64,000 nt of DNA from Kribbella qitaiheensis (GTDB taxonomy: Bacteria > Actinomycetota > Actinomycetes > Propionibacteriales > Kribbellaceae): the NCBI RefSeq assembly GCF_014217565.1, contig NZ_CP043661.1, forward strand, positions 4,960,001-5,024,000, in the 5' to 3' direction. Position numbers and translations under genes: made by a program. The notes beneath the pieces are model-generated. The model made no database searches and was not told the DNA's origin. It saw only the letters and a list, made by a program, of their open reading frames with translations. Below are positions 8,377 through 17,239 of this stretch, in pieces (the first letter of the stretch is position 1; every line of letters starts with the position of its first letter).

Positions 8377-10338
8377 TCAGGCGATGGTATCGGTAGCGGG
8401 TGGTGGTCGGCGGGGTCGGGTGGGCGCCACTTTGTTGATGCGTTCGGGTGGCGGCTCGTAGTTGACAGGGCTATTCCGGTATCGGCGTCCGGTGGGGCTG
8501 ATCCAGGTACAACTGCCATCGACATTGGAGTGGATCTCCCAGCCGCCTTCATGCTTGAGGCGGTGGTGGTGGCGACACAGGCACCACAGGTTGTCCGCGG
8601 TGGTACGTCCACCAGCGGCGAACGGGACCCGGTGGTCAACGTCGGTGAACTCCGCAGGCCGGTTGCACCCGGGGAACTGACAGGTGCGATCCCGCAGCCG
8701 GACAAACCTGTCCAATGCGGCTGACGGTGTGTACCTATCGGGATCGCTTGGTGGCGGCCGATCGGTCATCCGAAGCTCAATCCGCGCACCACTACCGCGA
8801 GCCGCATCGAGAGCGGCGTTAGAGGCGGGAGCGGGACGGACGGTTGTGCCAGGACGGCGGCTGTTGGGAGTGGTACGAAGGTTCGGTAGCAGCCTTTGCG
8901 CGAGGGCGTTGATGAGGTGCTTGCGGAGGGAGCTTTGCGGGATGGGGCCATGGTGGTCGACTTCTCCGCCAGTCGCCACCTCCCCGTTGATCAAAGCGCC
9001 CACTTCGGCGCCAGTTGCATGGATCACCACTGTCGCCTCTGCTCCGATTGCGGCCTCATTGATGTCCAGATCCACAGACAGGTCGCGATCGGCCGGGAAA
9101 CTGGGATCGCCGGCCTCACCGTGGTGGCTGTCGCGCTGTTTGCGCGCATCACGATCGGCCGCGCGGCCGAGGTCGCCGTACCCGTGGTCAAACGCCCGGT
9201 CTCCGAACGGTTCGTCGCCCAGATCATCGACCGGCTTGTAGCCGTAGTCATCGGGCGGCTCAGTGGCAACAGGCGGGTCACCATCAAACGGATCGCGACT
9301 GGAGTCGCCATACGGTGCGTTGCCGTTCTGCTGGCCTTCACCGATGGGCTCGCCAGGGATGGGGGTGGTGTGGGTGCGCTTGGTACGTGGGAGGAGACGT
9401 CCTAGGACGATGTCGGAGCAGAGTTGGTCGGTGGTGCGGGAGTCGCCGTTGCGGCGGTAGCGGGCGGCTGCGCGATGCAGGCTGGCCATGACCGCGGCGG
9501 CGTCGATGGCGTCGTGGTCGTGGACGAGGGTGGCGCGGCCGTCGCCGTCGGGGAACATCCGCACGGATCGTTCGTCGTGGGCGCGCCGGTGGCGTTTATC
9601 CATTGCGGCCGGGGATCGGCGGGCTACCTCACGCTGGCAGGCCTGCTTGATCCCTGCCAACGGGTAGGTCCGTGCCCAGGCGAGGATGGCGGCCTCGGCA
9701 GCACGGATGTCGTCGATGTTGTCCAGAACCGACAGCTCCTGCACGATCGTGAACGCGGCCCGCTCGGTCAGCCAGCCTTCCCGGAGCGCACGCAGGGTGG
9801 CGGGGAAGTTGTGGACGAGTTCGCAAGAGGTGTGGATCCGGCTCGTTGCGTGGCCTCTGCGCAGATTCAAGATCAGGGCGAGTTCGTCGGCGACCGAACG
9901 CAGGTCACCCGCGACCCAGCGGCGTTCGCCGGGGTTCGCGGAGCGGTCGCCTGGCTCGGGGTGGCGGTGCCCGAGGTCGGCCGATACGCCGTGCAGGGAC
10001 TCTTCGAACCCGGCGATCGCCTCTGCTTCCAACGCGGCCAGGCGAGCCTTGGACCGCTCGATCGCCTCCAGCCGATCCGCCCACCCGTCGTCGCTCAGCC
10101 CAGTGGTGTCCTGGGCCAGGATCGCCTCGAGCAACGCCGCTCCGTGGCCGGGGTCATCGGCGATGTCGTGGCGCAGCAGGCTCTGCCGTCGCGGCCGTGG
10201 AGCAGCCTGCGGCGGCACACCCAGCGGCGCCGTACCGGGCGGCACCGCACCCAGCGGCCCCGCTCCCAGCGGCACGGGGCCAGGCAGGGCCGGGCGTGAT
10301 GGCCCGTCTGCTGGTTGACCGCTAGGGAATCTGCTCAT
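8377..10338 (-). CDS. DUF222 (13E12-type) protein with C-terminal HNH endonuclease domain
   Basis: The protein has 653 residues. A Pro-rich N terminus is followed by a DUF222 helical domain (about 60-330), a long low-complexity Asp/Gly/Arg-rich middle, and an HNH nuclease motif near the C terminus (CQFPGCNRPAEFTDVDH followed by NLWCLCRHHHRLKH). The two Cys pairs bind zinc and DVDH plus the following His residues form the nuclease site. Proteins of this family are multicopy in actinobacteria and related to mycobacterial 13E12 repeats. The frame extends to 10890, but the ATG at 10336-10338 sits directly behind a probable SOS box and avoids overlap with the divergent pilin gene. It interrupts the tad cluster on the opposite strand. 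The target and mobility are unknown. Confidence 0.88.
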   Translation of the reverse strand: MSRFPSGQPADGPSRPALPGPVPLGAGPLGAVPPGTAPLGVPPQAAPRPRRQSLLRHDIADDPGHGAALLEAILAQDTTGLSDDGWADRLEAIERSKARLAALEAEAIAGFEESLHGVSADLGHRHPEPGDRSANPGERRWVAGDLRSVADELALILNLRRGHATSRIHTSCELVHNFPATLRALREGWLTERAAFTIVQELSVLDNIDDIRAAEAAILAWARTYPLAGIKQACQREVARRSPAAMDKRHRRAHDERSVRMFPDGDGRATLVHDHDAIDAAAVMASLHRAAARYRRNGDSRTTDQLCSDIVLGRLLPRTKRTHTTPIPGEPIGEGQQNGNAPYGDSSRDPFDGDPPVATEPPDDYGYKPVDDLGDEPFGDRAFDHGYGDLGRAADRDARKQRDSHHGEAGDPSFPADRDLSVDLDINEAAIGAEATVVIHATGAEVGALINGEVATGGEVDHHGPIPQSSLRKHLINALAQRLLPNLRTTPNSRRPGTTVRPAPASNAALDAARGSGARIELRMTDRPPPSDPDRYTPSAALDRFVRLRDRTCQFPGCNRPAEFTDVDHRVPFAAGGRTTADNLWCLCRHHHRLKHEGGWEIHSNVDGSCTWISPTGRRYRNSPVNYEPPPERINKVAPTRPRRPPPATDTIA

Positions 10339-10341
10339 GAA

Positions 10342-10357
10342 TCGACAATATGTTCGA
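10342..10357 (-). promoter_or_regulatory. Candidate LexA (SOS) box before the DUF222/HNH gene
   Basis: The 16-mer TCGACAATATGTTCGA matches the actinobacterial LexA consensus TCGAAC-N4-GTTCGA at 10 of 12 specified positions. It ends four bases before the ATG. A second TTCGAA palindrome follows at about 10364. LexA control of 13E12/DUF222 genes is known in Mycobacterium tuberculosis, which makes the site plausible. Apart from this site and the pilin ribosome-binding site (GGAGG at about 10649), the 319-base divergent gap 10339-10657 shows nothing recognised. Confidence 0.5.
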
Positions 10358-10657
10358 ATACACTTCGAATCAACTTGGTCGTCCACAGCTCCAGGTCCCA
10401 TCGAGTTGACGAAGGTGATCTGACGCGTGCGTAGTACTTGCCTAAGGCATCTTGTGTAGAGCTCGCGGAACATCTGTCGAGAAGGTAGGTGGTTGATCCT
10501 GATGTTGAAGTTGTTCATCTTGCGCGGATGGAGATCCCGTGGTGTCGGTGAGGTAGTTGTCCCCAGGTTGAAATCTCCTGCTCTGCAAGGGCTTCGGTGA
10601 CTGCATCTTGTCAGTGAGTCGATCGGAGCAGCCGGTCGGCAGATCAGGAGGTTTCCC

Positions 10658-10864
10658 ATGTCCAAGGCGCTGGTGGCAGTCCGCCGCTTCCGCAAGTTCA
10701 ACGAGCGTGGCGCGGCGACCGCCGAGTATGCGGTGACGATGGTCGCCGCCTGCGGCATCGGCGGCATTCTCATCGCGTTGCTGAAGTCGTCCGCGATGCT
10801 TTCCTTGCTCAAGGCAATCATCAACTTCGCCCTCAAGGCCGCCGGGCTCGACGTCCAGATCTGA
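10658..10864 (+). CDS. Flp-like small pilin (DUF4244 type)
   Basis: This 68-residue protein has a basic leader, a prepilin-peptidase-like site R-G|AATAEY with Glu at +5 and Tyr at +6 exactly as in Flp pilins, and a single hydrophobic helix (about 26-60). A clear GGAGG ribosome-binding site precedes the ATG. It should be the major structural subunit processed by a prepilin peptidase, which is not encoded in this window, and assembled by the TadA/B/C machine encoded at 5.2-7.9 kb. A strong hairpin follows its stop. Confidence 0.85.
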   Translation: MSKALVAVRRFRKFNERGAATAEYAVTMVAACGIGGILIALLKSSAMLSLLKAIINFALKAAGLDVQI

Positions 10865-10867
10865 CCG

Positions 10868-10911
10868 GCGGACCCGCCGCGGCGCACCATTCAAGGCCGC
10901 GGCGGGTCCGC
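10868..10911 (+). terminator. Strong hairpin between pilin and TadE genes
   Basis: A perfect 16-bp inverted repeat (10868-10883 with 10896-10911) encloses a 12-base loop and begins three bases after the pilin stop codon. There is no T-run. It may act as a partial terminator or an mRNA 3'-end stabiliser, which would allow pilin to be made in excess over the downstream TadE proteins. Confidence 0.65.
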
Positions 10912-10939
10912 TCCTCGCCCACCGACGAAGGAGCACGAG

Positions 10940-11341
10940 ATGCTGACGACCCTCTGGACACGACTGCACCCTCGACGAGGACGCGACCGCGGCGCTGTGA
11001 CCGCCGAAGTCGCCTTCGCCATACCGGTGCTCTTGGCAACTATGGTGTTCGGCCTCTGGATGGCCGGCGTGGTGATAGCGAACATCCGCTGCATCGACGC
11101 AGCAAGAGACGTAGCCCGAGCGATAGCCCGCGGCGAACTGCCCCAGTCAGCCCAGCAGCTAGCCACCCACACAGCACCCGAAGGCGCAACGGTCTCCATC
11201 ACCCACGACGGCCAAGACATCCACGTAACAGTCACCGCCGACGTAACCCCCGAGTGGCCCCTACTCGCCAAACTCCCACCCATCCACGCCCAAGCCCAAG
11301 CGACAATCCAATCCGAACCAGCCACCCCCACCACCCCATGA
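10940..11341 (+). CDS. tadE: TadE-family pseudopilin
   Basis: The protein has 133 residues. A basic N terminus is followed by R-G|AVTAE, a prepilin-type cleavage site with Glu at +5, and one membrane helix (about 22-48) reading VAFAIPVLLATMVFGLWMAG. A short extracytoplasmic domain completes the protein. This is the classical TadE layout of a minor pseudopilin. GGAG stands before the ATG (10930s). The stop overlaps the next gene by ATGA, so both are translated together. Confidence 0.88.
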   Translation: MLTTLWTRLHPRRGRDRGAVTAEVAFAIPVLLATMVFGLWMAGVVIANIRCIDAARDVARAIARGELPQSAQQLATHTAPEGATVSITHDGQDIHVTVTADVTPEWPLLAKLPPIHAQAQATIQSEPATPTTP

Positions 11342-11778
11342 CCACCCCCAACAGCCCTTACCCGCGGCCCACCCCCTGCCGTCCGACCGTCCGTGTCGGC
11401 GTCCCGTCCTGCCGACCACCAACCATCAGCCGACACTGTTCGGAGCTGGGTGCTGGGACCTTGCTGGCCCTGTGGGTCGCGATGGCGCTCCTGAGTGCGG
11501 GAATGGTGGCTGTTCTCTGGGCTGCCGTGTCGGTCGGCACCCATCGCGTGGCGGCTGCTGCCGACCTGGTGGCTCTGAGCGCGGCGCAGGCCCTGCAGAG
11601 CGGGGAGGACGATCCGTGCCGAACAGCCCGGCGGATCGCCGCGAATCAACGGGTCGATCTCCATAGCTGTCAGGTCGAAGGCGAGACCGTTGCGATCGAG
11701 GTCGGGGTGGTCCTGCATTTCGGCCTCCTGGGATCGCCTACCGTCAGCACCCCCGCCCGCGCGGGCCCCGCCGGTTGA
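11338..11778 (+). CDS. Rv3654c-like TadE-related membrane protein
   Basis: The protein has 146 residues when started at ATG 11338, which overlaps the tadE stop. After a Pro-rich N terminus comes G-A-G-T-L-L-A-L-W plus a membrane helix (about 35-65) with AADLVALSAAQAL behind it, the conserved signature of the third minor-pilin-like protein in actinobacterial tad clusters. It contains a Cys pair (CRTARR, and HSCQVEG) that could form a disulphide outside the membrane. The exact role in pilus assembly is not known for this family. Confidence 0.78.
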   Translation: MTTPNSPYPRPTPCRPTVRVGVPSCRPPTISRHCSELGAGTLLALWVAMALLSAGMVAVLWAAVSVGTHRVAAAADLVALSAAQALQSGEDDPCRTARRIAANQRVDLHSCQVEGETVAIEVGVVLHFGLLGSPTVSTPARAGPAG

Positions 11779-11798
11779 AAGGGGGGAGACTTGGCGAG

Positions 11799-12215
11799 AT
11801 GACGGGTGAACGGGATGGCGAGTGGGATCGGCTGATCGTGGTTGATGCGGCCAACGTGGTGGGGTCGCGGCCGGATGGGTGGTGGCGTGATCGGCCGGGC
11901 GCGGCGCGAAAACTGCTGGACAAGTTGACCACGCTGAACGAGCGACTGGCCGAACCGGCCGAGGTGGTCGTCATCCTCGAAGGAGCCGCCCGACGAGCGA
12001 TGGACGATGCCCCGGACCTGGGTGACCTGCGGGTCGTCCTCGCCGGCGGCTCAGGCGACGACACCATCGTCGATGTCGTAAAGGCGGCCGCCGACGACAA
12101 CCCCGAAAGGACGATCACAGTAGTCACCGCCGACCGCGGCCTCCGCGACAGAATCGAAGCCCATGGCGCAGGCTCGGTCGGCCCCCGTTGGCTCTGGGAC
12201 CACCTCGACCAGTAG
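11799..12215 (+). CDS. NYN-domain (PIN-like) nuclease-like protein
   Basis: This 138-residue protein has the NYN/PIN-like fold. It begins LIVVDAANVVGSRPDGWW, with the N-terminal Asp of the metal site. A central GSGDDTIVD carries the acidic pair, and TVVTADRGLRDRI carries the last Asp. NYN proteins are usually metal-dependent ribonucleases. ATG 11799 was chosen because it begins immediately before the conserved strand; GGGGGGAG lies upstream. It is downstream of the tad segment with 20 bases between, so it may be cotranscribed, but no functional link is evident. Confidence 0.75.
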   Translation: MTGERDGEWDRLIVVDAANVVGSRPDGWWRDRPGAARKLLDKLTTLNERLAEPAEVVVILEGAARRAMDDAPDLGDLRVVLAGGSGDDTIVDVVKAAADDNPERTITVVTADRGLRDRIEAHGAGSVGPRWLWDHLDQ

Positions 12216-12297
12216 CCGGAAATCCCGAACGGCCAACGGTGTTAAGCCGATAAGCGGCACTTGCGGCACAGGGAGTGGTTGGCGCGCTCAGGTGGAG

Positions 12298-12978
12298 TTA
12301 GTCGGCGAGCCAGCCGTTGTGTTCGGCTATCTGGATGGCGTCGGCTCTGGTGCGGGCGCCGGTCTTGCCGATGGCGGACCAGAGGCGGGTGCGGACCACG
12401 CGTTCGGAGACGGCGAGTTTCTGTGCCATCAGGGCGACCGAGCCACCGTCGCGGGCGGCGCGCAGAGTGCTGGTCTCACCTTCGTTCAAAGGGGTCTCGG
12501 TGTACTGCAGGGTCTCGGCGGCCAGGTTGGCGTCGACGACGCGGAGGCCGAGGTGCACCCGGCGGACGGCGTCGGCCAGTTGAGGGGTGGGGCTGCCTTT
12601 GAGTGCGAACCCCTTCGCGCCGGCATCGAGGCCACGGCGGAGATGGCCGGGGCGGCCGAAGGTGGTCAGCATGAGTACGCGGCACTCGGGCATCGAGGTC
12701 CGCAGTTCGGTGGTCACGTAGATGCTGTCGTGCCCAGGGCCGGCGGTGTCGAGCAAGGCGACGTTCGCGCGGTGGCGTTTGGCGGCGCCGACGACGTCGT
12801 CGGTCCGGTTGACCTCGGCGACGATCTCCAGATCCCGTTCACGTTCGAGGCCGCTTCTGAGGACGCCTCGGCTGAGGATCTGGTCGTCGACCAGCAGCAG
12901 CCGGATGCGGTCGGGCAAACGAGCCTCCGGGGTGACCGTCCGGGCGCTGGGGAAGTGCGTCCGGGAGGAGTTGGGCAA
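12298..12978 (-). CDS. Orphan NarL/LuxR-type response regulator
   Basis: The protein has 226 residues. The receiver domain (about 24-140) keeps the acidic pair DD31-32, the phospho-acceptor Asp77 in VALLDTAG, Thr105/Thr106 and Lys127. A C-terminal LuxR-type helix-turn-helix occupies about 155-220, with ALMAQKLAVSERVVRTRLWSAIGK as its recognition region (split here by motif). It is a transcription regulator. No histidine kinase gene is nearby, so the partner is unknown. The only available start in this frame is TTG at 12978, with no convincing ribosome-binding site. The 166-base gap to the next gene holds nothing recognised. Confidence 0.82.
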   Translation of the reverse strand: MPNSSRTHFPSARTVTPEARLPDRIRLLLVDDQILSRGVLRSGLERERDLEIVAEVNRTDDVVGAAKRHRANVALLDTAGPGHDSIYVTTELRTSMPECRVLMLTTFGRPGHLRRGLDAGAKGFALKGSPTPQLADAVRRVHLGLRVVDANLAAETLQYTETPLNEGETSTLRAARDGGSVALMAQKLAVSERVVRTRLWSAIGKTGARTRADAIQIAEHNGWLAD

Positions 12979-13144
12979 GACTTCGGTTCCAGATCATGAA
13001 CGCACCGTGCTGGTGACGTCCAGATCAACGACCCATCTCTATCAGATTGCGACCAGATCGCGACCGGAGCACCACCGCCCCAGCCACAAACCCCCAGCCA
13101 CAAACCCCTGATGCGGTTGCCGCCTTGATCCGAAGGCTGGCGGT

Positions 13145-14395
13145 TCAGTTGGTGACGGAGAGGAAGCGGTTGTCGTGGCCGACCAGGACCGTGCCGGTGG
13201 TGGCGGGAGCAGGGACGGTTTCGTAGTCGCTCCGGATGGCGTGACGGCTGCCGTCAGCGGTGACCAGAAGAGTGTTGGGGGCATCGATGACGACCAGTTC
13301 GTTGCCGTTGTGGAGCACGACCGGAGCGTCGTACCCGGCGGAGATCGCCGTGCGGCCGGCCGCCAGCCCTGCCAGTACTGCGGGGACCAGTTCGTCGGGA
13401 CCCTCGGCGGCGGCGTCGATGGCTATCCAGGTAGTCGGGATTCCGGGCGTGGTCAAGGAAGCAGGGTTGTGGTAGTCGCTGCCACCGATCGGAGTCGTCG
13501 AGCCGAGACCCCAGGCCTGCCACCAGGCGACGGGGCCGCCCCAGCGATGGTCCAGCCAGGAGGAGTGCCAGACCTCTGCCAAGGGTGGGTGCTCCGGGAG
13601 CGGGTGGCGCCAGGAGCAGTCACCACCGAGCGGATGGTTGATCGAGAGCAGCCCACCACGTCGGGCGACCTCGGTGACCCAAGCGGAGGCCGGCCGGCGG
13701 AAGTCGATGACGCCGATCGCGCCGAAGGCGTTCGCGTGCCCGGCGTCCGTGGTCACCTCTTGCCCGGGGATGAGCCCGATGCCGAACTGCCGGCCCAGCC
13801 CAGGCAGCTCGGCGTGATGCGCCTCGGTGTTGTGGTCGGTGATCGCCATGACGTCCAGCCCGGCGGATAACCCCAGCGCCGCGAGGTTGGCGATCGGGGT
13901 CGAGCCGTCCGAGTGAAGTGAGTGCGCATGGAAGTCACCCGCCACCCACCGGAGCCCGTCCGCAGCGGGCAATACGCGGCGCGGCGGTCGAGCCGGTACG
14001 CCGACAGCCGCCGTCAGCACGGCGTACTCCTCCAGTCCTGGGATCACTGAGACCGGTCCGGTGACAGCCTCGATCACCAGCTCGACGCCCTCGACGGGGA
14101 CGCGGTGCAGCCCGATGACCACGAACCAGGTCCCAGCCTCCAGCTCACCAGCTACGTACCCAGGCGTAGCAGCGGTAGGAGTGATCGCGAAGGACTGCCG
14201 CGCTCCACCGGACCAGCCGCGCCAACCGCTCGCACCCTCGCATCCGAGGTCGATCACCGCGCCCTCGACGTTCGGGACAGTCAGGGTGACCGACAGCCCG
14301 TCACAACCAGGTGGGATATCGACCGGTAGCGAATGCCAGACCGATGAAGCCCTGTCGTCGAGGGTCCAGCGCTGGCGGTAGCTGGTGACGGCCAT
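13145..14395 (-). CDS. CehA/McbA-family PHP-domain metallohydrolase
   Basis: The protein has 416 residues. An N-terminal beta-sandwich-like region (about 1-120) is followed by a PHP metal-dependent phosphoesterase fold with GDFHAHSLHSDG at 153-164, ITDHN at 185-189 and Glu213. Later come NHP and a second His cluster. These are the metal ligands of the PHP family. It is cytoplasmic, as no signal peptide is seen. It is the last gene of an operon with an ABC importer and overlaps the ATPase stop by one base, so it probably hydrolyses the imported compound, perhaps a phosphodiester or carbamate-like ester. That substrate idea is inference from position. Confidence 0.8.
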   Translation of the reverse strand: MAVTSYRQRWTLDDRASSVWHSLPVDIPPGCDGLSVTLTVPNVEGAVIDLGCEGASGWRGWSGGARQSFAITPTAATPGYVAGELEAGTWFVVIGLHRVPVEGVELVIEAVTGPVSVIPGLEEYAVLTAAVGVPARPPRRVLPAADGLRWVAGDFHAHSLHSDGSTPIANLAALGLSAGLDVMAITDHNTEAHHAELPGLGRQFGIGLIPGQEVTTDAGHANAFGAIGVIDFRRPASAWVTEVARRGGLLSINHPLGGDCSWRHPLPEHPPLAEVWHSSWLDHRWGGPVAWWQAWGLGSTTPIGGSDYHNPASLTTPGIPTTWIAIDAAAEGPDELVPAVLAGLAAGRTAISAGYDAPVVLHNGNELVVIDAPNTLLVTADGSRHAIRSDYETVPAPATTGTVLVGHDNRFLSVTN

Positions 14396-15483
14396 CAGAC
14401 GGCGGCAGCGGGTTGACGGGCCAGCAGTTCGCCGGACTCCTTGTCGTACAGCAGGACCCGCTGTTCCGATGCCGTGAGGACCACCGGCGTACCAGGAGAC
14501 GGCTCGTCCTCCTCGGGCACCGTGACGCCGATCAGCGTGCCGGAGCAGTCGACGGTGACGAGTGACTGCGTGCCGAGGTTCTCGGCGACGACTACCGAGC
14601 CGCGGATCGCCGGCCCACTCACGTCGCCCGTCGACAGTGTCAGGTACTCCGGTCGTATGCCGACCGTCACCTCCGCCCCGGCCGGTACCGAACCAGTAGT
14701 CGCAGGCAACGATCCGCCGGAGACCGAGACGCCGTGCGACGCGACCGTACCGGGCAGCAGGTTCATCGGCGTCGACCCGATGAAGTTGGCCACGAAAGTG
14801 TTGGTGGGCCGCGCGAAGACCTCGCGCGGGCTACCGAGCTGCCGCAACTTTCCGGACTGCATCACGGCGATCCGGTCGGCCAGCGCGAGCGCCTCGGCCT
14901 GGTCGTGGGTGACGAAGACCGTGGTGATGCCGAGATCCTTCTGCAGCTTCTTCAGGAACGTCCGCGCTTCCAACCGGAGCCGCGCGTCCAGGTTCGACAG
15001 GGGCTCGTCCAGCAGGAGCACCTTGCCCTCGGATGCGATCGCTCGCGCCAGCGCGACCCGCTGCTGCTGACCACCGGACAGCTGAGCCGGCCGCCGCTCG
15101 AGTAGTCCCTGCAGGGACAGCTCGTCACCGGTCTTCTCCGCGACCGAGGCCCGGGTAGCCGCCGCGACCCGTCGTACCTTCAATGGGTAGGTGATGTTCT
15201 CCGAGACCGTCATGTGCGGGAACAGGGCGTAGTCCTGGAAGACCATCGCCACCCCGCGCTTGCCGGGCTCGGTCCTGGTCACGTCGGCCGAGTCGATCCG
15301 TACCGTTCCCTCGGTCGCGGACTCCAGTCCGGCGATGGTCCGCAGCAGCGTCGTCTTGCCGCAACCGGACGGACCTAGCAGGGCGAAGAACTCGCCGTCG
15401 GCCACCGTCAGGTCCAGCCCGTCGACGGCGCGGACGCCGTTCGGGTAGACGGTCGCGAGGCCTTCGATGTCGATGCCGGCCAT
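14395..15483 (-). CDS. UgpC/MsmK-type ABC transporter ATP-binding protein
   Basis: This 362-residue ATPase energises a CUT1-type carbohydrate or glycerophosphodiester importer. The order of motifs is Walker A GPSGCGKTT, Q-loop FQDYALFPH, signature LSGGQQQR, Walker B LLLDEPLSNLD and H-loop VTHDQAEAL, followed by a C-terminal TOBE region (about 240-362). The ATG at 15481-15483 overlaps the permease stop by one base; an open frame upstream to 16221 is antisense noise. Family members often serve several importers. Confidence 0.92.
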   Translation of the reverse strand: MAGIDIEGLATVYPNGVRAVDGLDLTVADGEFFALLGPSGCGKTTLLRTIAGLESATEGTVRIDSADVTRTEPGKRGVAMVFQDYALFPHMTVSENITYPLKVRRVAAATRASVAEKTGDELSLQGLLERRPAQLSGGQQQRVALARAIASEGKVLLLDEPLSNLDARLRLEARTFLKKLQKDLGITTVFVTHDQAEALALADRIAVMQSGKLRQLGSPREVFARPTNTFVANFIGSTPMNLLPGTVASHGVSVSGGSLPATTGSVPAGAEVTVGIRPEYLTLSTGDVSGPAIRGSVVVAENLGTQSLVTVDCSGTLIGVTVPEEDEPSPGTPVVLTASEQRVLLYDKESGELLARQPAAAV

Positions 15484-16319
15484 CAGCTCTTGATCCCTCC
15501 ATGGAAGCGGAACCCGTAGCGCGAGTTCACCAACAGATAAAGCACGACCACCGGGATCGAGAACAGCAGCGAGAAGACCGGGATCACCGAGAGGTTGGCG
15601 CTGCCGCCCTCGTCGGTGAAGGTCTGCAGCAAGACCGCGCCCGGCTGCTTGTCGATCGACCGGATCAGCAGGAACGGCACCAGGAAGTTGCCCCAGGAGT
15701 TCACGAACGCCCAGACCATGATGGTCGCGAGGCCGGGCCGCGCGACCGGCAGCACCACGTCCCGCAGGATCTGCAGCGTAGAGGCGCCGAACACCCGCGC
15801 CGACTCCTCGTAGCTCTTCGGTACTGCGTCGACGAAGTCCTTCAGGATGAAGATTGCCGCCGGCAACAGGCCGCCGGTCATCACCAGCGCGACACCGAAC
15901 CGGGAGTCGATCAGCCCGAGCTGGAACATCATCACGAAGATCGGCACCATCGCAGCGGTCCCGGTGACTACCGACGAGAGCAGCAACAGCCCGTACAGCA
16001 AGGCGTCCCGCCCAGGGATCCGCACCCGGGACAGCGCGTAGCTGGCCAGCGCGGCGAAGGCGGTGACGGCCACAGCTGTGGTGATGCAGATCAGTAGCGA
16101 GTTCACCATCGAGTGCAGTGCGTACGGATGGTCGAGCGTCTTGCGGACGTTGTCCAACGTCCAGTCCGGCCAGTGCACGCCCAGCCCGGGTGACTTGTCG
16201 AAGGGCGCCGAAGCGATCCACAGCATCGGTACTGCGAAGAACAGCGTGATCGCACAGATCAGCACATAGAAGCCGATCCGCCGCACTATGTAGGCAGGGT
16301 CGACGTACGCCGGCCTCAT
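15483..16319 (-). CDS. Carbohydrate ABC transporter permease (MalG/UgpE type)
   Basis: This 278-residue inner-membrane protein has six predicted helices. The EAA loop (YEESARVFGASTLQILRDVVLP, around residues 175-200) contacts the ATPase. The MalG-like placement after a MalF-like permease is normal. It overlaps both neighbours by one or four bases, consistent with coupled translation in the importer operon. Confidence 0.9.
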   Translation of the reverse strand: MRPAYVDPAYIVRRIGFYVLICAITLFFAVPMLWIASAPFDKSPGLGVHWPDWTLDNVRKTLDHPYALHSMVNSLLICITTAVAVTAFAALASYALSRVRIPGRDALLYGLLLLSSVVTGTAAMVPIFVMMFQLGLIDSRFGVALVMTGGLLPAAIFILKDFVDAVPKSYEESARVFGASTLQILRDVVLPVARPGLATIMVWAFVNSWGNFLVPFLLIRSIDKQPGAVLLQTFTDEGGSANLSVIPVFSLLFSIPVVVLYLLVNSRYGFRFHGGIKS

Positions 16320-17239
16320 GAGCGCCTCCTCAACAGTCGCAGGTAGAGCAGCGCGACCAGCAGGTTCGCGATCAGCAGCAGGAAGGAGATGGCCGACGAG
16401 TAGCCGAGCTCACCGCCTTGCAGCGCGACGTTGTAGATGTAGACCGGCACTGTCTCGGACTCGTGGTTCGGCCCGCCCTTGGTGAGCAGGAACGGCGAGA
16501 AGTCGTTGGCGGTCCACAGCGAGATCAGCAGCGTGTTGGTCAGCACGTGCCCGCGGATGTGCGGGAACACCACGTCCCGCAGCGTCTGCCAGCCAGAGGC
16601 TCCGACCATCCGGGCCGACTCCAGCTGCGACGGTGGCACCGCCTGCAGCGCGGACGAGTAGAGCATCATCGAGAACGCCGTGCCTCGCCAGGTGTTGAAC
16701 AAGATCAAGCAGACCATCGGGTAGTCGATCAGCCAGGCGGTGCCCTGCGTCCCGAGGATGCTGTTCAACGTGCCCGTGTCCCGGTCGAAGAACGCGATCC
16801 ACAGGTACGCCACCACGGTCGACGGCAGGATCCAGGCCAGCAGGACGAACCCCTCGACCGTACGGCGTACTGCCGGTCGCGCGCGGCGCATCGTCCAGGC
16901 CAGCGCGAAGCCGAGGATGTTCTGGCCGATGATCGCCGACCCGAGCACGAACAGCACGGTCAGCCAGAGCGCGTTGTGGAACAGCGCGTCGTTCAGGGCC
17001 TTCGTGTAGTTGGACAGCCCGACGATCGAAGGCGAGACGGCCTCGACACCGGTCAGCCTGTAGTTCGTGATGCCGATGTAGATCGTCCAGATCGCCGGGA
17101 AGACGAGGAAGGCGCCGATCAGCAGCAGGGCCGGGGCCAGGAAGCCGACGGCTCGGGTAATGCCGAGCCCGGCGACGTCCTGGGCCGGAGCACGGACCCG
17201 TGCCGGGCGTCCCGGCACGGGTGCGGATGCTGTCGTCAT
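16316..17239 (-). CDS. Carbohydrate ABC transporter permease (MalF/UgpA type)
   Basis: This 307-residue inner-membrane permease has an extended N terminus and six predicted helices. The EAA loop reads LESARMVGASGWQTLRD near residues 215-231. It forms the heterodimeric channel with the following permease. The ATG overlaps the stop of the binding protein by one base and its stop overlaps the next start by ATGA. Confidence 0.9.
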   Translation of the reverse strand: MTTASAPVPGRPARVRAPAQDVAGLGITRAVGFLAPALLLIGAFLVFPAIWTIYIGITNYRLTGVEAVSPSIVGLSNYTKALNDALFHNALWLTVLFVLGSAIIGQNILGFALAWTMRRARPAVRRTVEGFVLLAWILPSTVVAYLWIAFFDRDTGTLNSILGTQGTAWLIDYPMVCLILFNTWRGTAFSMMLYSSALQAVPPSQLESARMVGASGWQTLRDVVFPHIRGHVLTNTLLISLWTANDFSPFLLTKGGPNHESETVPVYIYNVALQGGELGYSSAISFLLLIANLLVALLYLRLLRRRS

